Shown piece by piece: positions 15,918 through 26,204 of a stretch of 64,000 bases of DNA. The notes under the pieces are model-generated. The model was not told the origin of the DNA. It worked only from the letters and a program-made list of their open reading frames with translations, and ran no database searches. The position numbers and the translations under genes were made by a program. Position 1 is the stretch's first letter; every line of letters begins with the position of its first letter. The DNA comes from Pseudoalteromonas amylolytica (lineage in GTDB: Bacteria; Pseudomonadota; Gammaproteobacteria; Enterobacterales; Alteromonadaceae), in the NCBI RefSeq assembly GCF_001854605.1, contig NZ_MKJU01000022.1, positions 124,001 to 188,000 on the forward strand, read 5' to 3'.

Positions 15918-17624
15918 ATGGCTATTCCCTATTTTGATAAGCTCAGTACACGTTTATTTGCACCTTTGGTCTTCATTTTCTTAGTTGTCCTGTTGGTGTT
16001 GCTTATCTACGTGCCAAGTATTACCAAACAACATACCATTGATAATGCAATTGCATCGGCAGAAAGTACCGTTAAGCAATATAAGGCAATTCGTGGGTAC
16101 TATACCAAGAACATCATCAAAAAAATCACCAGTGGTAGCGAGTTTTCCCCACATTTTGAGCACAAAGATAACGCCAAACACATACCGCTGCCCGCGACAT
16201 TTATTCATGATATCAGTGAAGAGTTTTCTGAAAAAGGAATAATCGCATTAAAGCTTTATAGTCCATACCCATTTCCAATTAGACAGAATAGGAAGTTAGA
16301 CCAATTCGCTCAGCAAGCTTGGCAAAAGTTGAATGATAACCCGAAGCAGACTTTTAGCTCGGTGGAAGAAGTTGCGGGCAAAGAGGTTGTGCGCGTTGCA
16401 CTTGCAGACACTATGGTGGCACAAGGGTGCGTAAATTGTCACAACAGTCACCCCCAAACACCTAGAACAGGTTGGAAGCTCAATGACGTTCGAGGGGTAT
16501 TGGAAGTTCAAGTACCTATTGACGGTGTATTAGCTGGTGCGCGAAGTTTAAATCTAGTCATCGCAGGGATTGTGGTCGGTGCTTTGGTGGTTACCATTGG
16601 TATTTTGTTCTATTTGTTTAGAAGGTTAATTTCCAATCGCCTACGTAGTTTGCACAAGGCATTAGATGAGATTGTAGCCGGTGAGGGTAATCTTAGTCAT
16701 CGACTTGAAGAACACCCGAAGGATGAGATTGGTGTGGTATCGGTGGCATTTAATGAGTTTATGAACAAGTTTTCTTTGGCGTTAACCAGTATCGCAAGCC
16801 AAGTCGAACAGTTATCTGGTGCAACGTTTGAGATGCAAGAGATAAGTAAAACCACAAACAGCGGAGCGAAAAAGCAACAACAGATAACTACACAAGTTGC
16901 AGATTCCATGACGGATATGTTGTCGTCTGTAGAAGATATGAACTCTATTGCACAAGTAACGGATGAAAACACTAGAGCAACACAACAAGAGGCTTCGCAT
17001 GGACGCAGTATTGTTAAAGAAAGCTTCGAATCTGTTGAAGCGCTATCTCGTGTAATGGAAAACGTTGCTGATGTAGTGCGAAACCTAGAATCAGATAGTC
17101 AAAATATAGGTGGAGTACTGGATGTTATTAAAAACATCGCTGAGCAAACTAATTTACTCGCACTAAATGCCGCGATTGAAGCTGCTAGGGCTGGAGAGCA
17201 AGGCCGAGGTTTTGCGGTGGTTGCCGACGAAGTCAGAACGCTCGCGAGTCGAACACAAGAGTCCACAGAAGAAATTAACAATATGATCACGCAACTTCAG
17301 GCGGGCGCTAAAAATGCGGTGCAAAGTATTGAGAATGGTGATCAGAGCATTCAAATGAGTCAGCAAAAAGCTAACGAAACCAAAAACATGATTGAAAGCA
17401 TCAGCAATTCAATCAATGAGATACAAAAGCAAAATGAGCAACTCACGCAAGCAGCTAGATTGCAAGGGCAAACCATCAAAGATATTAGCTCTAGCATTAC
17501 CGAAATACACGAAACATCAAGTACGACTAATGCCAGTGCGAGTGAAATTCTGGCAGCTGCTGATGAAATCAATCAGGCTGTGAAACAAATTAATGAGCAG
17601 CTACATAGATTTACAGGCAGCTAA
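15918..17624 (+). CDS. methyl-accepting chemotaxis protein with haem-binding Tll0287-like sensor domain
   Basis: A 568-residue inner-membrane chemoreceptor. TM1 spans about residues 13-32. A periplasmic domain of the DUF3365/Tll0287 type carries the haem motif [10 protein letters not shown] near residue 173. TM2 covers about 208-232, followed by a HAMP segment ([15 protein letters not shown]) and a long coiled-coil signalling domain. The hairpin tip reads [19 protein letters not shown], the highly conserved MCP signature. It should relay redox, gas or haem-ligand signals to CheA/CheW. No che genes are nearby. Haem sensing next to two haem-protein genes is notable but may be chance. Confidence 0.88.
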   Translation: MAIPYFDKLSTRLFAPLVFIFLVVLLVLLIYVPSITKQHTIDNAIASAESTVKQYKAIRGYYTKNIIKKITSGSEFSPHFEHKDNAKHIPLPATFIHDISEEFSEKGIIALKLYSPYPFPIRQNRKLDQFAQQAWQKLNDNPKQTFSSVEEVAGKEVVRVALADTMVAQGCVNCHNSHPQTPRTGWKLNDVRGVLEVQVPIDGVLAGARSLNLVIAGIVVGALVVTIGILFYLFRRLISNRLRSLHKALDEIVAGEGNLSHRLEEHPKDEIGVVSVAFNEFMNKFSLALTSIASQVEQLSGATFEMQEISKTTNSGAKKQQQITTQVADSMTDMLSSVEDMNSIAQVTDENTRATQQEASHGRSIVKESFESVEALSRVMENVADVVRNLESDSQNIGGVLDVIKNIAEQTNLLALNAAIEAARAGEQGRGFAVVADEVRTLASRTQESTEEINNMITQLQAGAKNAVQSIENGDQSIQMSQQKANETKNMIESISNSINEIQKQNEQLTQAARLQGQTIKDISSSITEIHETSSTTNASASEILAAADEINQAVKQINEQLHRFTGS

Positions 17625-17629
17625 TTAGG

Positions 17630-18151
17630 TTAAAGTGAGTCGCTATATTCGGTCATGATCTGAGTAATCCAAGTGGCGATACGGTCGTCACTTTTATCAT
17701 ATTGGCTGTCTTCATCAAGGGCTAACCCGACGAAATGTTTCCCATCTTCGGTAAGTGCTTTGGAGGCTTCGAATTCATAGTCGGCAGTGTTAGGCCAATA
17801 ACCTAAAAACGTTACCCCTTGCGGCGCTATCTTGTCATGTAACATCCCAAGAGCGTCTTGAAACCACTGTCCGTAGCCCTGCTGATCGCCCATGCCAAAT
17901 AGCGCGATGGTTTTGCCTGCTAAGTTAACTCCTTCGATATCGTCCCAGCATGATTCCCAGTCTTCTTGCAACTCACCAAAGTCCCAAGTGGAAATACCAA
18001 AAATCAAAAAGTCATACTGTTGGGCATTGACCAGTGGCTCGTCTTTGATGTTGTGTAATGACACAATATCCTCACCAATAATGTCTCTTATTTTTTCGGC
18101 CGCCATTTCGGTATAGCAGGTGGTTGAACCGTAAAATAACCCGATTTGCAT
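17630..18151 (-). CDS. fldB: flavodoxin FldB
   Basis: A long-chain flavodoxin of 173 residues, an FMN electron carrier in the cytoplasm. [20 protein letters not shown] is the FMN phosphate loop and nearly matches E. coli Fld[15 protein letters not shown] and [19 protein letters not shown] are the other two FMN loops. I chose ATG 18151 because it begins the conserved domain. It diverges from xerD, the same arrangement as fldB/xerD in enterics, which supports FldB over FldA. Confidence 0.92.
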   Translation of the reverse strand: MQIGLFYGSTTCYTEMAAEKIRDIIGEDIVSLHNIKDEPLVNAQQYDFLIFGISTWDFGELQEDWESCWDDIEGVNLAGKTIALFGMGDQQGYGQWFQDALGMLHDKIAPQGVTFLGYWPNTADYEFEASKALTEDGKHFVGLALDEDSQYDKSDDRIATWITQIMTEYSDSL

Positions 18152-18231
18152 AGTATTTATCACTTTTAGATTGACTGATATGATAGGCGCGAAGTCTACC
18201 TTATGACGCATTAAATTGATACAGGAAGCCT

Positions 18232-19158
18232 GTGAGCGAAAATATCTCAAGAAAGCCATTAAACGACGTCAATGCGCAAGCCATAGAATTGTTTTTGGAC
18301 ACTTTATACCTAGAGCAAGGGCTAAGCGAAAATACGCTAGCAGCTTATCGCAGTGACTTAGATAAGTTTGCTCAATTTATTCAATCAATAGATAACAACT
18401 GCTCACTGTTAAAAGTTCAAAGTTCAGATGTTGAAGCGTATTTGGCACATCGACATGATTTAGGGCTAAAATCGCGCAGTACCGCTAGGGCGATCAGTGC
18501 ACTCAAACGGTTTTATTTATTTTTTTTACGCCAAAAAGAGATCACCGCTACGCCACTTTTGAATATTGCACAACCTAAAACAACACAAGCCTTACCTAAG
18601 ACTCTAACAGAGCAAGAAGTAGAAGCTTTATTAGACGCACCCGATTTAGGTGATGCCATGGGGCTCAGAGACAAAGCCATGCTGGAACTTTTATATGCCA
18701 CAGGACTGCGGGTAACGGAGTTAGTTGGCATGAGAATGGAGCAGATCAATTTACGCCAGGCTGTTGTGTTGGTAAAAGGCAAAGGAGGTAAAGAACGTTT
18801 AGTGCCAATGGGCGAAGAAGCATTGCACTATATCGAACAGTTTCTGAAGGTCGGTCGCCCTGAAATGGTTAAACATGCTACCGATTTTGTGTTTCCATCA
18901 AAACGCGGCACCGGTATGACACGTCAAACTTTTTGGCATCGTATTAAACACTATGCTATTTTGGCAAATGTAACGTCACCATTATCACCACACACGTTAC
19001 GTCATGCATTTGCAACACATTTGTTGAATCATGGCGCTGATTTAAGAGTTGTACAGATGATGTTGGGGCATAGTGACTTATCGACGACACAGATTTATAC
19101 ACATGTTGCCAGTGAACGTTTAAAAACGCTTCATCAGCAGCATCATCCCAGAGCTTGA
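18232..19158 (+). CDS. xerD: site-specific tyrosine recombinase XerD
   Basis: Chromosome-dimer resolution recombinase that acts with XerC at dif. It has an N-terminal SAM-like DNA-binding domain ([20 protein letters not shown]). The catalytic set is complete: R in [12 protein letters not shown] in [10 protein letters not shown], HxLR in [10 protein letters not shown] in [10 protein letters not shown] and Tyr in IYTHV. The 308 residues are a little longer than E. coli XerD because of the GTG start at 18232. First gene of the xerD-dsbC-recJ-prfB-lysS block. Confidence 0.93.
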   Translation: MSENISRKPLNDVNAQAIELFLDTLYLEQGLSENTLAAYRSDLDKFAQFIQSIDNNCSLLKVQSSDVEAYLAHRHDLGLKSRSTARAISALKRFYLFFLRQKEITATPLLNIAQPKTTQALPKTLTEQEVEALLDAPDLGDAMGLRDKAMLELLYATGLRVTELVGMRMEQINLRQAVVLVKGKGGKERLVPMGEEALHYIEQFLKVGRPEMVKHATDFVFPSKRGTGMTRQTFWHRIKHYAILANVTSPLSPHTLRHAFATHLLNHGADLRVVQMMLGHSDLSTTQIYTHVASERLKTLHQQHHPRA

Positions 19159-19220
19159 TGGAATTTTATTTGAAATTGTCGGTCTACTGGGTGATTGGAT
19201 AATAATTGAAAGAGCATAAT

Positions 19221-19958
19221 ATGAAAAAACTAATGTATGTAGCGGCAATGGCATGCTGCTTCTCAACCTTCGCCAACACAGCGCCAGAAGTCGTTCCTGC
19301 TGAGCAGAGCGTAAACTCTATTGAAGAAAGTTTTGCTAAATTAGGCGTAACGGTATCAAGCATAGAAGATAGCCCAATAGCGGGTTTGAAAACAGTGCTG
19401 ACCGATAAAGGCGTGCTTTATGCCAGTATGGATGGTAAATATTTGATGCAAGGCAATCTCATTGATTTGGAAAACCGCATCAACGTAACCGATCAAGCAC
19501 TAAGTGGTGTACGTAAAGAGGGCGTTGCACAATACGAAGATTCAATGATCGTTTACAAAGCTGAAAATGAAAAGCACCAGATCACGGTATTTACGGACAT
19601 TACTTGTGGCTATTGCCGCAAGCTACACAGAGAGTTGGAAGACTATCTGTCAGCTGGAATTACAGTGAAATATTTAGCGTATCCACGTGGGGGCCTGCAG
19701 GGCTCTGGCTATGAAGATTTAAGAAATGTGTGGTGTGCAAAAGACGCAGCAAAAGCACTTACAGACGCTAAAGCTGGTCAAAAAGTTGCTAAAGTAGAAA
19801 ACTGTAGTGCGCCGGTATCAGAACATTACCAGTTAGGTCAGAGCTTTGGTTTGTCAGGCACACCAGCGATTATTCTTGACGATGGCACGCTAATTCCAGG
19901 TTATCAACCTGCAGACTCGCTATCAAAAATGTTAGAAGAGAAAAGCACGAAGTCGTAA
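19221..19958 (+). CDS. dsbC: thiol:disulfide interchange protein DsbC
   Basis: Periplasmic disulfide isomerase. A signal peptide covers about residues 1-20 (MKKLMYVAAMACCFSTFANT). An N-terminal dimerisation domain is followed by a thioredoxin domain with CGYC (TDITCGYCRKL) near residue 131 and the cis-proline loop SGTPAIIL. A second cysteine pair (WCAKD ... ENCSAP) matches DsbC. I chose ATG 19221, after AAGAG. It sits between xerD and recJ, the conserved order. Confidence 0.93.
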   Translation: MKKLMYVAAMACCFSTFANTAPEVVPAEQSVNSIEESFAKLGVTVSSIEDSPIAGLKTVLTDKGVLYASMDGKYLMQGNLIDLENRINVTDQALSGVRKEGVAQYEDSMIVYKAENEKHQITVFTDITCGYCRKLHRELEDYLSAGITVKYLAYPRGGLQGSGYEDLRNVWCAKDAAKALTDAKAGQKVAKVENCSAPVSEHYQLGQSFGLSGTPAIILDDGTLIPGYQPADSLSKMLEEKSTKS

Positions 19959-19983
19959 TTGAGGGTATAATACCGTCAACGAG

Positions 19984-20007
19984 AAAAAGGCCGTCAGGCC
20001 TTTTTTA
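19984..20007 (+). terminator. intrinsic terminator after dsbC
   Basis: A GGCC/GGCC stem extended by A-T pairs (AAAAAGGCC GTCA GGCCTTTTTT), ending in a T run just before recJ. It probably reduces read-through from xerD-dsbC. Confidence 0.8.
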
Positions 20008-20036
20008 TTGCTCCAAATTTAAGGTTTAGTTAGTTA

Positions 20037-21767
20037 ATGAACACCCATATTCAAGTGCGTTCGCGCGTTGATGATAGTCATCTGCCAAACCAATTACACC
20101 CGGTAATCAAACAGATTTATGCCAGCCGAGGCGTGCAATCCACCCATGAATTGGACAACAGAACCAATACGCTGATTGATTTTCGTTTGTTAAAAGATAT
20201 CGACAAAGCGTGCGATATTTTACAGACGGCATTACACAGCCAAGCGAGGATATTAATTGTTGGCGATTTTGATGCGGATGGCGCGACCAGTACCACGGTA
20301 CTGATGGAAGGGTTAGCGCTGTTTGGCTATCAGCACGTAGATTATTTGGTACCGGATAGATTTAGCTTAGGATATGGCTTGAGCCCAGCTTTAGCAGAGC
20401 AAATTGTTCAGTTACAGCCAGAGCTGGTGATCACCGTTGATAATGGGATTTCTTGTATTGCTGGAATAGACATTGTTAAGCAAGCTGGCATTAGCGTGAT
20501 AGTCACCGACCACCATTTACAAGGTGAACAGCTGCCAAATGCCGATGCAATAGTAAACCCAAATCAGCAAGGGTGTCAGTTTCCTTCAAAATCAATCGCA
20601 GGTGTCGGAGTGGCGTTTTATTTGCTGATGGCACTTCGCAGCACGTTGAGAGAGCAGGGGTATTTTGAAAGATTAGGGCAAACACCACCTAATCTAGCCG
20701 CTTTGCTAGATGTGGTAGCGCTTGGAACTGTGGCAGATGTGGTGGCACTGGATGCTAATAATCGAACCTTAGTTTATCAAGGTCTAGCGCGTATACGCAG
20801 TGGCCATACACGACCTGGGATTATGGCCCTGATAGAAGTTGCCAATCGAAATGCGGCGCGATTAACAGCCAGTGACTTTGGTTTTGCGTTAGCACCTCGG
20901 CTCAACGCTGCTGGTCGTCTTGATGATATGAGTTTGGGGATAGCCTGCTTGCTTTCTAAGGACTTACATCAGGCGCGGCGTATTGCAAGTGAACTAGATA
21001 GCCTCAATCATGAGCGACGTGAAATTGAACAAGGAATGCAACAAGAAGCGCAAGCCGTGTTAGAACGCTTGGTATTGAGTAGTCAAAATGTGCCAGATGC
21101 CGTGTGCTTATACCAACATGATTGGCACCAAGGGGTTATAGGTATTTTAGCTGGGCGCCTCAAAGAGCAATACCATCGTCCAACCGTTGTTTTTGCTCAG
21201 GGGGATAACGGCGAACTTAAGGGATCATGCCGCTCTATCGAAGGTGTGCACATGCGCGATGTGTTAGAGTCTCTGAATACCTGTTACCCTGGTCTCATCG
21301 AGAAGTTTGGCGGACATGCTATGGCAGCGGGTCTCACTATTAGTGAGGCAAACTTTGATCGCTTTAAGCAAGCCTTTGTACAAACCGTGAGCGAGAACTT
21401 GTCTGACGAGCACAAGCAAAGCGTACTATTAACTGACGGGGTGTTACCTACAGATTGTTTTACGATGGAATTTGCCCAGCTTCTACAGCAAGCGGGCCCT
21501 TGGGGACAGCATTTTCCAGAGCCTGTTTTCTGTGGTGAGTTTGAGCTGGTTCAACAGCGAATTGTAGGTGAAAAACATCTTAAATTGGTACTCAAACACC
21601 AATCAGGAAAGTTGGTTGATGCGATTGCCTTTAACGTTGATGTGCGCTCATGGCCTAATTCACAAGCTACGCATTCACAAGTGGCGTATCAGCTTGACAT
21701 TAACGAGTTTCGAGGCAAGTTTTCATTACAGTTGATAGTACGAGAAATCAGCGCAATAACCTCATAA
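20037..21767 (+). CDS. recJ: single-stranded-DNA exonuclease RecJ
   Basis: A 5'-3' ssDNA exonuclease for recombination and mismatch repair, 576 residues, full length. DHH-family motifs are visible: motif I VGDFDADGATSTT, motif II ITVDNGIS, motif III VTDHHLQGE. Also present are GTVADVVAL and the DHHA1 domain motif KFGGHAMAAG. ATG 20037 overlaps a TTAATG string. It follows dsbC and precedes prfB in the conserved order. Confidence 0.94.
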   Translation: MNTHIQVRSRVDDSHLPNQLHPVIKQIYASRGVQSTHELDNRTNTLIDFRLLKDIDKACDILQTALHSQARILIVGDFDADGATSTTVLMEGLALFGYQHVDYLVPDRFSLGYGLSPALAEQIVQLQPELVITVDNGISCIAGIDIVKQAGISVIVTDHHLQGEQLPNADAIVNPNQQGCQFPSKSIAGVGVAFYLLMALRSTLREQGYFERLGQTPPNLAALLDVVALGTVADVVALDANNRTLVYQGLARIRSGHTRPGIMALIEVANRNAARLTASDFGFALAPRLNAAGRLDDMSLGIACLLSKDLHQARRIASELDSLNHERREIEQGMQQEAQAVLERLVLSSQNVPDAVCLYQHDWHQGVIGILAGRLKEQYHRPTVVFAQGDNGELKGSCRSIEGVHMRDVLESLNTCYPGLIEKFGGHAMAAGLTISEANFDRFKQAFVQTVSENLSDEHKQSVLLTDGVLPTDCFTMEFAQLLQQAGPWGQHFPEPVFCGEFELVQQRIVGEKHLKLVLKHQSGKLVDAIAFNVDVRSWPNSQATHSQVAYQLDINEFRGKFSLQLIVREISAITS

Positions 21768-21888
21768 AGGCATTTATAGCCAGAGCAAACTTTGCTATTA
21801 TGGCGTGTTTAATAATTGTCGCCTTGTAGTGCCATTACTGGCGTTGTGAACAAGTGCAGAAGATCGATAAATTTTTGGAGTAATATGC

Positions 21889-22987
21889 ATGTTTGAAGTG
21901 AATCCTGTGATTAATCAAATCAAGGACATTCGCGAACGTACTGAGCTGCTTCGGGGGTACCTTTGACTACGCTCTTAAACAAGAGCGTTTAGAAGAGGTT
22001 AATGCAGAACTTGAAGATTCGGCGGTATGGAACGAGCCTGAAAAAGCACAAGCTTTAGGGCGTGAAAAGTCAGCGCTTGAGGAAGTCGTTGAAACCATAG
22101 ATAACTTGGTTTCGGGTGCTGACGATGCGGAAGGTCTCGTCGAGCTTGCTGTTGAAGCCCAAGATGAGGAAACCTTTGAAGAAGCGCAACAAGAATTAGA
22201 TACATTGTTGGCCTCTTTGGAAAAGCTTGAATTCCGTCGCATGTTTTCAGGTCCTCACGATAACAGCGATGCATATTTAGATTTACAGTCTGGTTCTGGC
22301 GGTACCGAAGCGCAAGATTGGTGTAACATGCTCCTGCGCATGTATTTGCGCTGGGGTGAAGCAAAAGGCTTTAAAGTTGAACTCGTTGAAGCAACAGACG
22401 GCGATGTGGCGGGTATCAAAGGTGCAACCGTGCGGTTTGTCGGCGAATACGCTTATGGTTGGTTGCGCACAGAAACGGGGGTTCACCGTTTAGTACGAAA
22501 AAGTCCTTTTGATTCAAGTGGACGTCGTCATACCTCTTTTGCTTCTGCTTTCGTATACCCAGAAGTTGACGATAATATCGAGATTGATATCAACCCAGCC
22601 GACTTACGCATTGACGTATATCGTGCTTCGGGTGCCGGTGGTCAGCACGTAAACACCACCGAGTCTGCGGTTCGTATTACCCACGTGCCAACAAATACTG
22701 TTGTACAGTGTCAGAACGAACGTTCGCAGCACAAAAACAAAGCGCAAGCGATGAAGCAGTTAAAAGCCAAATTATTTGAGCTGGAAATGCAAGCGCAAAA
22801 TGCTGAAAAGCAGTCACAAGAAGACGCTAAGTCAGATATCGGCTGGGGTAGTCAAATACGTTCATACGTATTGGATGACTCACGTATCAAAGACTTACGT
22901 ACTGGCGTTGAAAACCGTAATACGCAGGCCGTATTAGACGGTGATTTAGACAAATTTATCGAAGCTAGCCTGAAATCAGGCCTTTAA
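21889..22987 (+). CDS. prfB: peptide chain release factor 2, programmed +1 frameshift
   Basis: RF2 recognises UGA and UAA stops. Codons 1-25 begin at ATG 21889 ([17 protein letters not shown]) and run to an in-frame TGA at 21964. Translation then continues in the +1 frame from GAC at 21965 to 22987, giving 365 residues, the E. coli length. The SPF anticodon-like tripeptide (RKSPFDSSG) and the GGQ hydrolysis motif ([14 protein letters not shown]) are both intact. Only 27 bases separate it from lysS, its usual operon partner. The gene is autoregulated through the frameshift. Confidence 0.96.
21952..21967 (+). promoter_or_regulatory. RF2 programmed frameshift site
   Basis: The sequence CGGGGGTACCTTTGAC combines an internal Shine-Dalgarno-like GGGGG, the slippery CTT codon and the TGA stop followed by C, the classic RF2 autoregulation signal. 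The usual first base A of AGGGGG is C here, and the TAT codon is TAC; both should still be functional. Confidence 0.93.
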
Positions 22988-23014
22988 TCAACAAGCTAAA
23001 CTAAGAGCTAAAAA

Positions 23015-24556
23015 ATGACAGATCAAATCCAAGACGAAAATAAACTCATTGCTGAGCGTCGTACCAAGTTGGATGCGATTCGCGAGAATTGCAGTGCCAA
23101 TGGCCACCCTAACAGCTTCCGCCGTGAAGACTATACGGCTGATCTACAGGCTAAGCTTGGTGATAAATCGAAAGAAGAGTTGGTTGAATTAGATCACCAA
23201 GTTGCAGTTGCTGGCCGCATTTTAGCTAAACGTGGTCCATTCTTGGTTTTACAAGATATGAAAGGCCGTATTCAGGCATATGCTTCAAAAGATGTACAAA
23301 AAGATTTGAAAGAAAAATATGGCCAACTAGATATTGGCGATATTATTGGCGTTAAAGGCCCTGTACACAAATCTGGCAAAGGTGACTTGTACGTGGATAT
23401 GGTTGAGTATGAACTACTGACCAAATCATTGCGTCCGCTGCCAGAGAAGTTCCATGGCTTAACAGATCAGGAAGCTAAGTATCGTCAGCGTTATGTTGAT
23501 CTAATCACTAATATGGAAACCCGTGAAACCTTTAGAATTCGCTCTAAGGTAATCGAGGGCATTCGTCGTTTCTTAGCTGAACGTGACTTTATGGAAGTTG
23601 AAACACCGATGCTACAAGTTATTCCTGGTGGTGCTTCTGCGCGTCCTTTTGTAACGCATCATAACGCCTTAGACATCGATATGTACTTACGTATTGCGCC
23701 TGAGCTTTACCTTAAGCGTTTAGTTGTGGGTGGTTTTGACCGTGTATTTGAAATTAACCGTAACTTCAGAAATGAAGGGTTATCAACGCGTCACAACCCA
23801 GAGTTCACTATGATTGAATTCTACCAAGCGTATGCGGATTACAATGATCTAATGAACCTGACTGAAGACATGTTACGCACGGTTGCTCAGGATGTGCTTG
23901 GCACGACTACAGTTGTGAATACCACAAAGAATGCAGACGGCGAAGTGGTAGATACGATTGAATATGACTTTGGTCAACCATTCACGCGCCTATCAATGGC
24001 TGATGCTATCATCGAACACTCAGAAGCTGCAGCAGCACAGGCACATATCTTTAAAGACCCTGAAAACCACTTTGAAGAGTTGAAAGCGTTTGCTAAGCAA
24101 GTACACGTTAAAATACCGGAGAACTGTGTGTGGGGTGCGGGTAAGTTCTTGTGTGAGATCTTCGAAGAAGTGGCAGAGCACAAGCTTATTCAACCAACTT
24201 TTATCACTGAATATCCGTGGGAAGTATCTCCACTTGCGCGTCGCAACGATGAAAACCCATTCATCACTGACCGCTTTGAGTTCTTTGTCGGTGGCCGTGA
24301 ACTTGCAAATGGTTTCTCTGAGCTTAATGACGCAGAAGATCAGGCGGCACGTTTTGCTCGCCAGGTTGAAGAGAAAGATGCAGGTGATGATGAAGCGATG
24401 CACTTTGATGAAGACTACATTCGCGCGCTTGAATATGGTTTACCACCAACAGCGGGCGAGGGTATTGGTATTGACCGCTTAGTGATGTTATTCACTGACT
24501 CACCAACAATTAAAGACGTTATCTTGTTCCCGCATATGCGCCCGCAAGCTGATTAA
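23015..24556 (+). CDS. lysS: lysyl-tRNA synthetase, class II
   Basis: Charges tRNA-Lys. It has 513 residues. The N-terminal OB-fold anticodon-binding domain ([20 protein letters not shown]) is followed by the class II core. Motif 1 is [16 protein letters not shown], motif 2 is [16 protein letters not shown], and motif 3 is [10 protein letters not shown] near the C-terminus. It is downstream of prfB and ends at a strong terminator before the tRNA array. Confidence 0.96.
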   Translation: MTDQIQDENKLIAERRTKLDAIRENCSANGHPNSFRREDYTADLQAKLGDKSKEELVELDHQVAVAGRILAKRGPFLVLQDMKGRIQAYASKDVQKDLKEKYGQLDIGDIIGVKGPVHKSGKGDLYVDMVEYELLTKSLRPLPEKFHGLTDQEAKYRQRYVDLITNMETRETFRIRSKVIEGIRRFLAERDFMEVETPMLQVIPGGASARPFVTHHNALDIDMYLRIAPELYLKRLVVGGFDRVFEINRNFRNEGLSTRHNPEFTMIEFYQAYADYNDLMNLTEDMLRTVAQDVLGTTTVVNTTKNADGEVVDTIEYDFGQPFTRLSMADAIIEHSEAAAAQAHIFKDPENHFEELKAFAKQVHVKIPENCVWGAGKFLCEIFEEVAEHKLIQPTFITEYPWEVSPLARRNDENPFITDRFEFFVGGRELANGFSELNDAEDQAARFARQVEEKDAGDDEAMHFDEDYIRALEYGLPPTAGEGIGIDRLVMLFTDSPTIKDVILFPHMRPQAD

Positions 24557-24570
24557 TTTAATCTTTGCTA

Positions 24571-24599
24571 AAAAGCCGCTCAAAAGAGCGGCTTTTTTG
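24571..24599 (+). terminator. intrinsic terminator after lysS
   Basis: The stem AAGCCGCTC / GAGCGGCTT with an AAAA loop, followed by a T run, closes the prfB-lysS transcript. Confidence 0.9.
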
Positions 24600-24722
24600 T
24601 ATTTTTACAGACGTTTGTTGTATTTTTGGTCGCAAAGTGCGGAAAAGTTAAACGTAGTCATATAAATGACTTAAAAGCTGCACATTCTATGAGCATACGG
24701 TTCACTTTTACCATAAAAGTGT

Positions 24723-24750
24723 TTGACTTATTTTCTCAAGCCTTTATTAT
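24723..24750 (+). promoter_or_regulatory. sigma-70 promoter for the Ser/Arg tRNA array
   Basis: TTGACT (-35) is followed about 16 bases later by TATTAT (-10), ending roughly 15 bases before the first base of tRNA-Ser. It is the only good promoter match between the lysS terminator and the tRNAs. Confidence 0.6.
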
Positions 24751-24765
24751 ACGCATCCACAAGAC

Positions 24766-24858
24766 GGAGAGGTGGCCGAGTGGCTGAAGGCGCTCCCCTG
24801 CTAAGGGAGTATAGGGTTTGTAGCCCTATCGAGGGTTCGAATCCCTCCTTCTCCGCCA
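24766..24858 (+). tRNA. tRNA-Ser(GCU)
   Basis: A 93-base type II tRNA with a 7-bp acceptor stem (GGAGAGG/CTTCTCC), a long variable arm, anticodon loop CTGCTAA (GCU) and an encoded CCA. Reads AGC/AGU serine codons. Confidence 0.95.
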
Positions 24859-24916
24859 TTTTTTATTAAATGGCTTCTTGTAATCGAAAAGTAACGATCA
24901 ATAATACTTAAACAAC

Positions 24917-24993
24917 GGACGCGTAGCTCAGCTGGATAGAGTACCTGGCTACGAACCAGGCGGTCGGAGGTTCGAATCCTCCCGCGTCCGCCA
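24917..24993 (+). tRNA. tRNA-Arg(ACG), copy 1
   Basis: A 77-base tRNA with acceptor GGACGCG/CGCGTCC, anticodon loop CTACGAA (ACG, read as ICG after deamination), T arm GGAGGTTCGAATCCTCC and encoded CCA. First of four identical copies. Confidence 0.95.
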
Positions 24994-25127
24994 CTTCTCT
25001 CAAGTGGTTAAATATAGAGAATTGTGATGCAGGCAGTAGGAGGTTCACTCTTACAAGATACGCCCCGCGTCCACCACTTCTCTCAAGTGGTTAAATATAG
25101 AGACATTGGAAAATGAAAATTCACGAT

Positions 25128-25204
25128 GGACGCGTAGCTCAGCTGGATAGAGTACCTGGCTACGAACCAGGCGGTCGGAGGTTCGAATCCTCCCGCGTCC
25201 GCCA
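25128..25204 (+). tRNA. tRNA-Arg(ACG), copy 2
   Basis: Identical to copy 1, with encoded CCA. It is preceded by the array's repeated spacer ending AAAATGAAAATTCACGAT. Confidence 0.95.
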
Positions 25205-25423
25205 CTTTATCTCAAGTGGTTAAATATAGAGAATTGCGATGCAGGCAGTAGGGGGTTCACTCTTACAAGATACGTCCCGTGTGCGCCACTTTATCTCAAG
25301 TGGTTAAATATAGAGAATTGCGATGCAGGCAGTAGGTGGTTCACTCTTACAAGATACGTCCCGCGTCCGCCACTTATCTCAAGTGGTTAAATATAGAGAC
25401 ATTGGAAAATGAAAAGTCACGAC

Positions 25424-25500
25424 GGACGCGTAGCTCAGCTGGATAGAGTACCTGGCTACGAACCAGGCGGTCGGAGGTTCGAATCCTCCCGCGTCCGCCA
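25424..25500 (+). tRNA. tRNA-Arg(ACG), copy 3
   Basis: Identical to copy 1, with encoded CCA. Two degenerate 3'-end copies lie between it and copy 2. Confidence 0.95.
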
Positions 25501-25634
25501 CTTCTCTCAAGTGGTTAAATATAGAGAATTGCGATGCAGGCAGTAGGAGGTTCACTCTTACAAGATACGTCCCGCGTCCGCCACTTCTCTCAAGTGGTTA
25601 AATATAGAGACATTGGAAAATGAAAATTCACGAC

Positions 25635-25711
25635 GGACGCGTAGCTCAGCTGGATAGAGTACCTGGCTACGAACCAGGCGGTCGGAGGTTCGAATCCTCC
25701 CGCGTCCGCCA
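25635..25711 (+). tRNA. tRNA-Arg(ACG), copy 4
   Basis: Identical to copy 1, with encoded CCA. Last intact tRNA of this array; followed by degenerate copies and a terminator. Confidence 0.95.
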
Positions 25712-25820
25712 CTTTATCTCAAGTGGTTAAATAGAGAGAATTGCGATGCAGGCAGTCGGAGGTTCACTCTTATAAAATATGTCCCGCGTCCGCCACTTCT
25801 CTAAAACAGAGTGAGCAATC

Positions 25821-25857
25821 AACCGACATGTTCTTAAAAGACAGTCGGTTTTTTTTG
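25821..25857 (+). terminator. terminator after the tRNA-Arg array
   Basis: The stem AACCGAC / GTCGGTT with a 15-16 base loop is followed by eight T. It ends the Ser/Arg tRNA transcript. Confidence 0.75.
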
Positions 25858-25970
25858 CCTGAAATTTGTGCCTGAAATTTGAGTCTGCTTAAAGCATGTG
25901 AAATGCTCGGAGGTTCACTCTTATAAAATATGTCCCGCGTCCGCCACTTCTCTAAAACAGAGTGAGCAAT

Positions 25971-26007
25971 CAATCGGCATGTTCTTAAAAGACAGTCGGT
26001 TTTTTTG
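25971..26007 (+). terminator. duplicated, degraded copy of the array terminator
   Basis: A second copy of the preceding terminator within a direct duplication (about 25763-25868 and 25912-26015). The 5' stem arm is mutated (AATCGGC), weakening the hairpin; the T run remains. Confidence 0.55.
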
Positions 26008-26097
26008 TGCCTGAAATTTATGAGCAGGAAATGCTTACTTATCGGCGTTAGAGGTTGGCTGCTGTAAAATACGTCCCTCTTCTATGGTGGTGAAGTG

Positions 26098-26140
26098 AGC
26101 AATTAACCAATAGGCATGACTAGGCTATTAGTTAATTGCT
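26098..26140. repeat. imperfect inverted repeat downstream of the tRNA array
   Basis: AGCAATTAAC pairs with GTTAATTGCT, extended inward by AATAG/CTATT, around a short loop. No T run follows. It marks the right end of the tRNA-repeat region before the GMC operon's 3' end. Confidence 0.6.
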
Positions 26141-26204
26141 AGAGCGAAAGCAGAATTCCTGACTATGGAGTAATGTAGAGATTTCTATATTGCCCTATAG
26201 TGCT

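Larger units (their letters stand above)
25028..25946 (+). repeat. six degenerate tRNA-Arg 3'-end copies in tandem spacers
   Basis: Six near-identical segments start at about 25028, 25239, 25321, 25533, 25743 and 25901. The first five begin GATGCAGGCAGT; all continue GGAGGTTCACTCTTA and end at or near CCCGCGTCCGCCAC. The T-arm 5' half and acceptor 3' strand match tRNA-Arg, but the T-stem 3' half is replaced and there is no D arm or anticodon. Each is followed by the spacer seen after true tRNAs (CTCAAGTGGTTAAATA, or in the last two CTAAAACAGAGTGAGCAATC). They are not functional tRNAs; they look like remnants of unequal crossing-over or conserved processing spacers. Confidence 0.8.

Noticed and set aside
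24917..25946. CRISPR-like array
   Set aside because: The repeats are full tRNAs and tRNA remnants with repeated, not unique, spacers; no cas genes are in the window.
25770..25973. 67-codon open frame on the minus strand
   Set aside because: It reads through the degenerate tRNA repeats and repeats its own sequence; no ribosome site.
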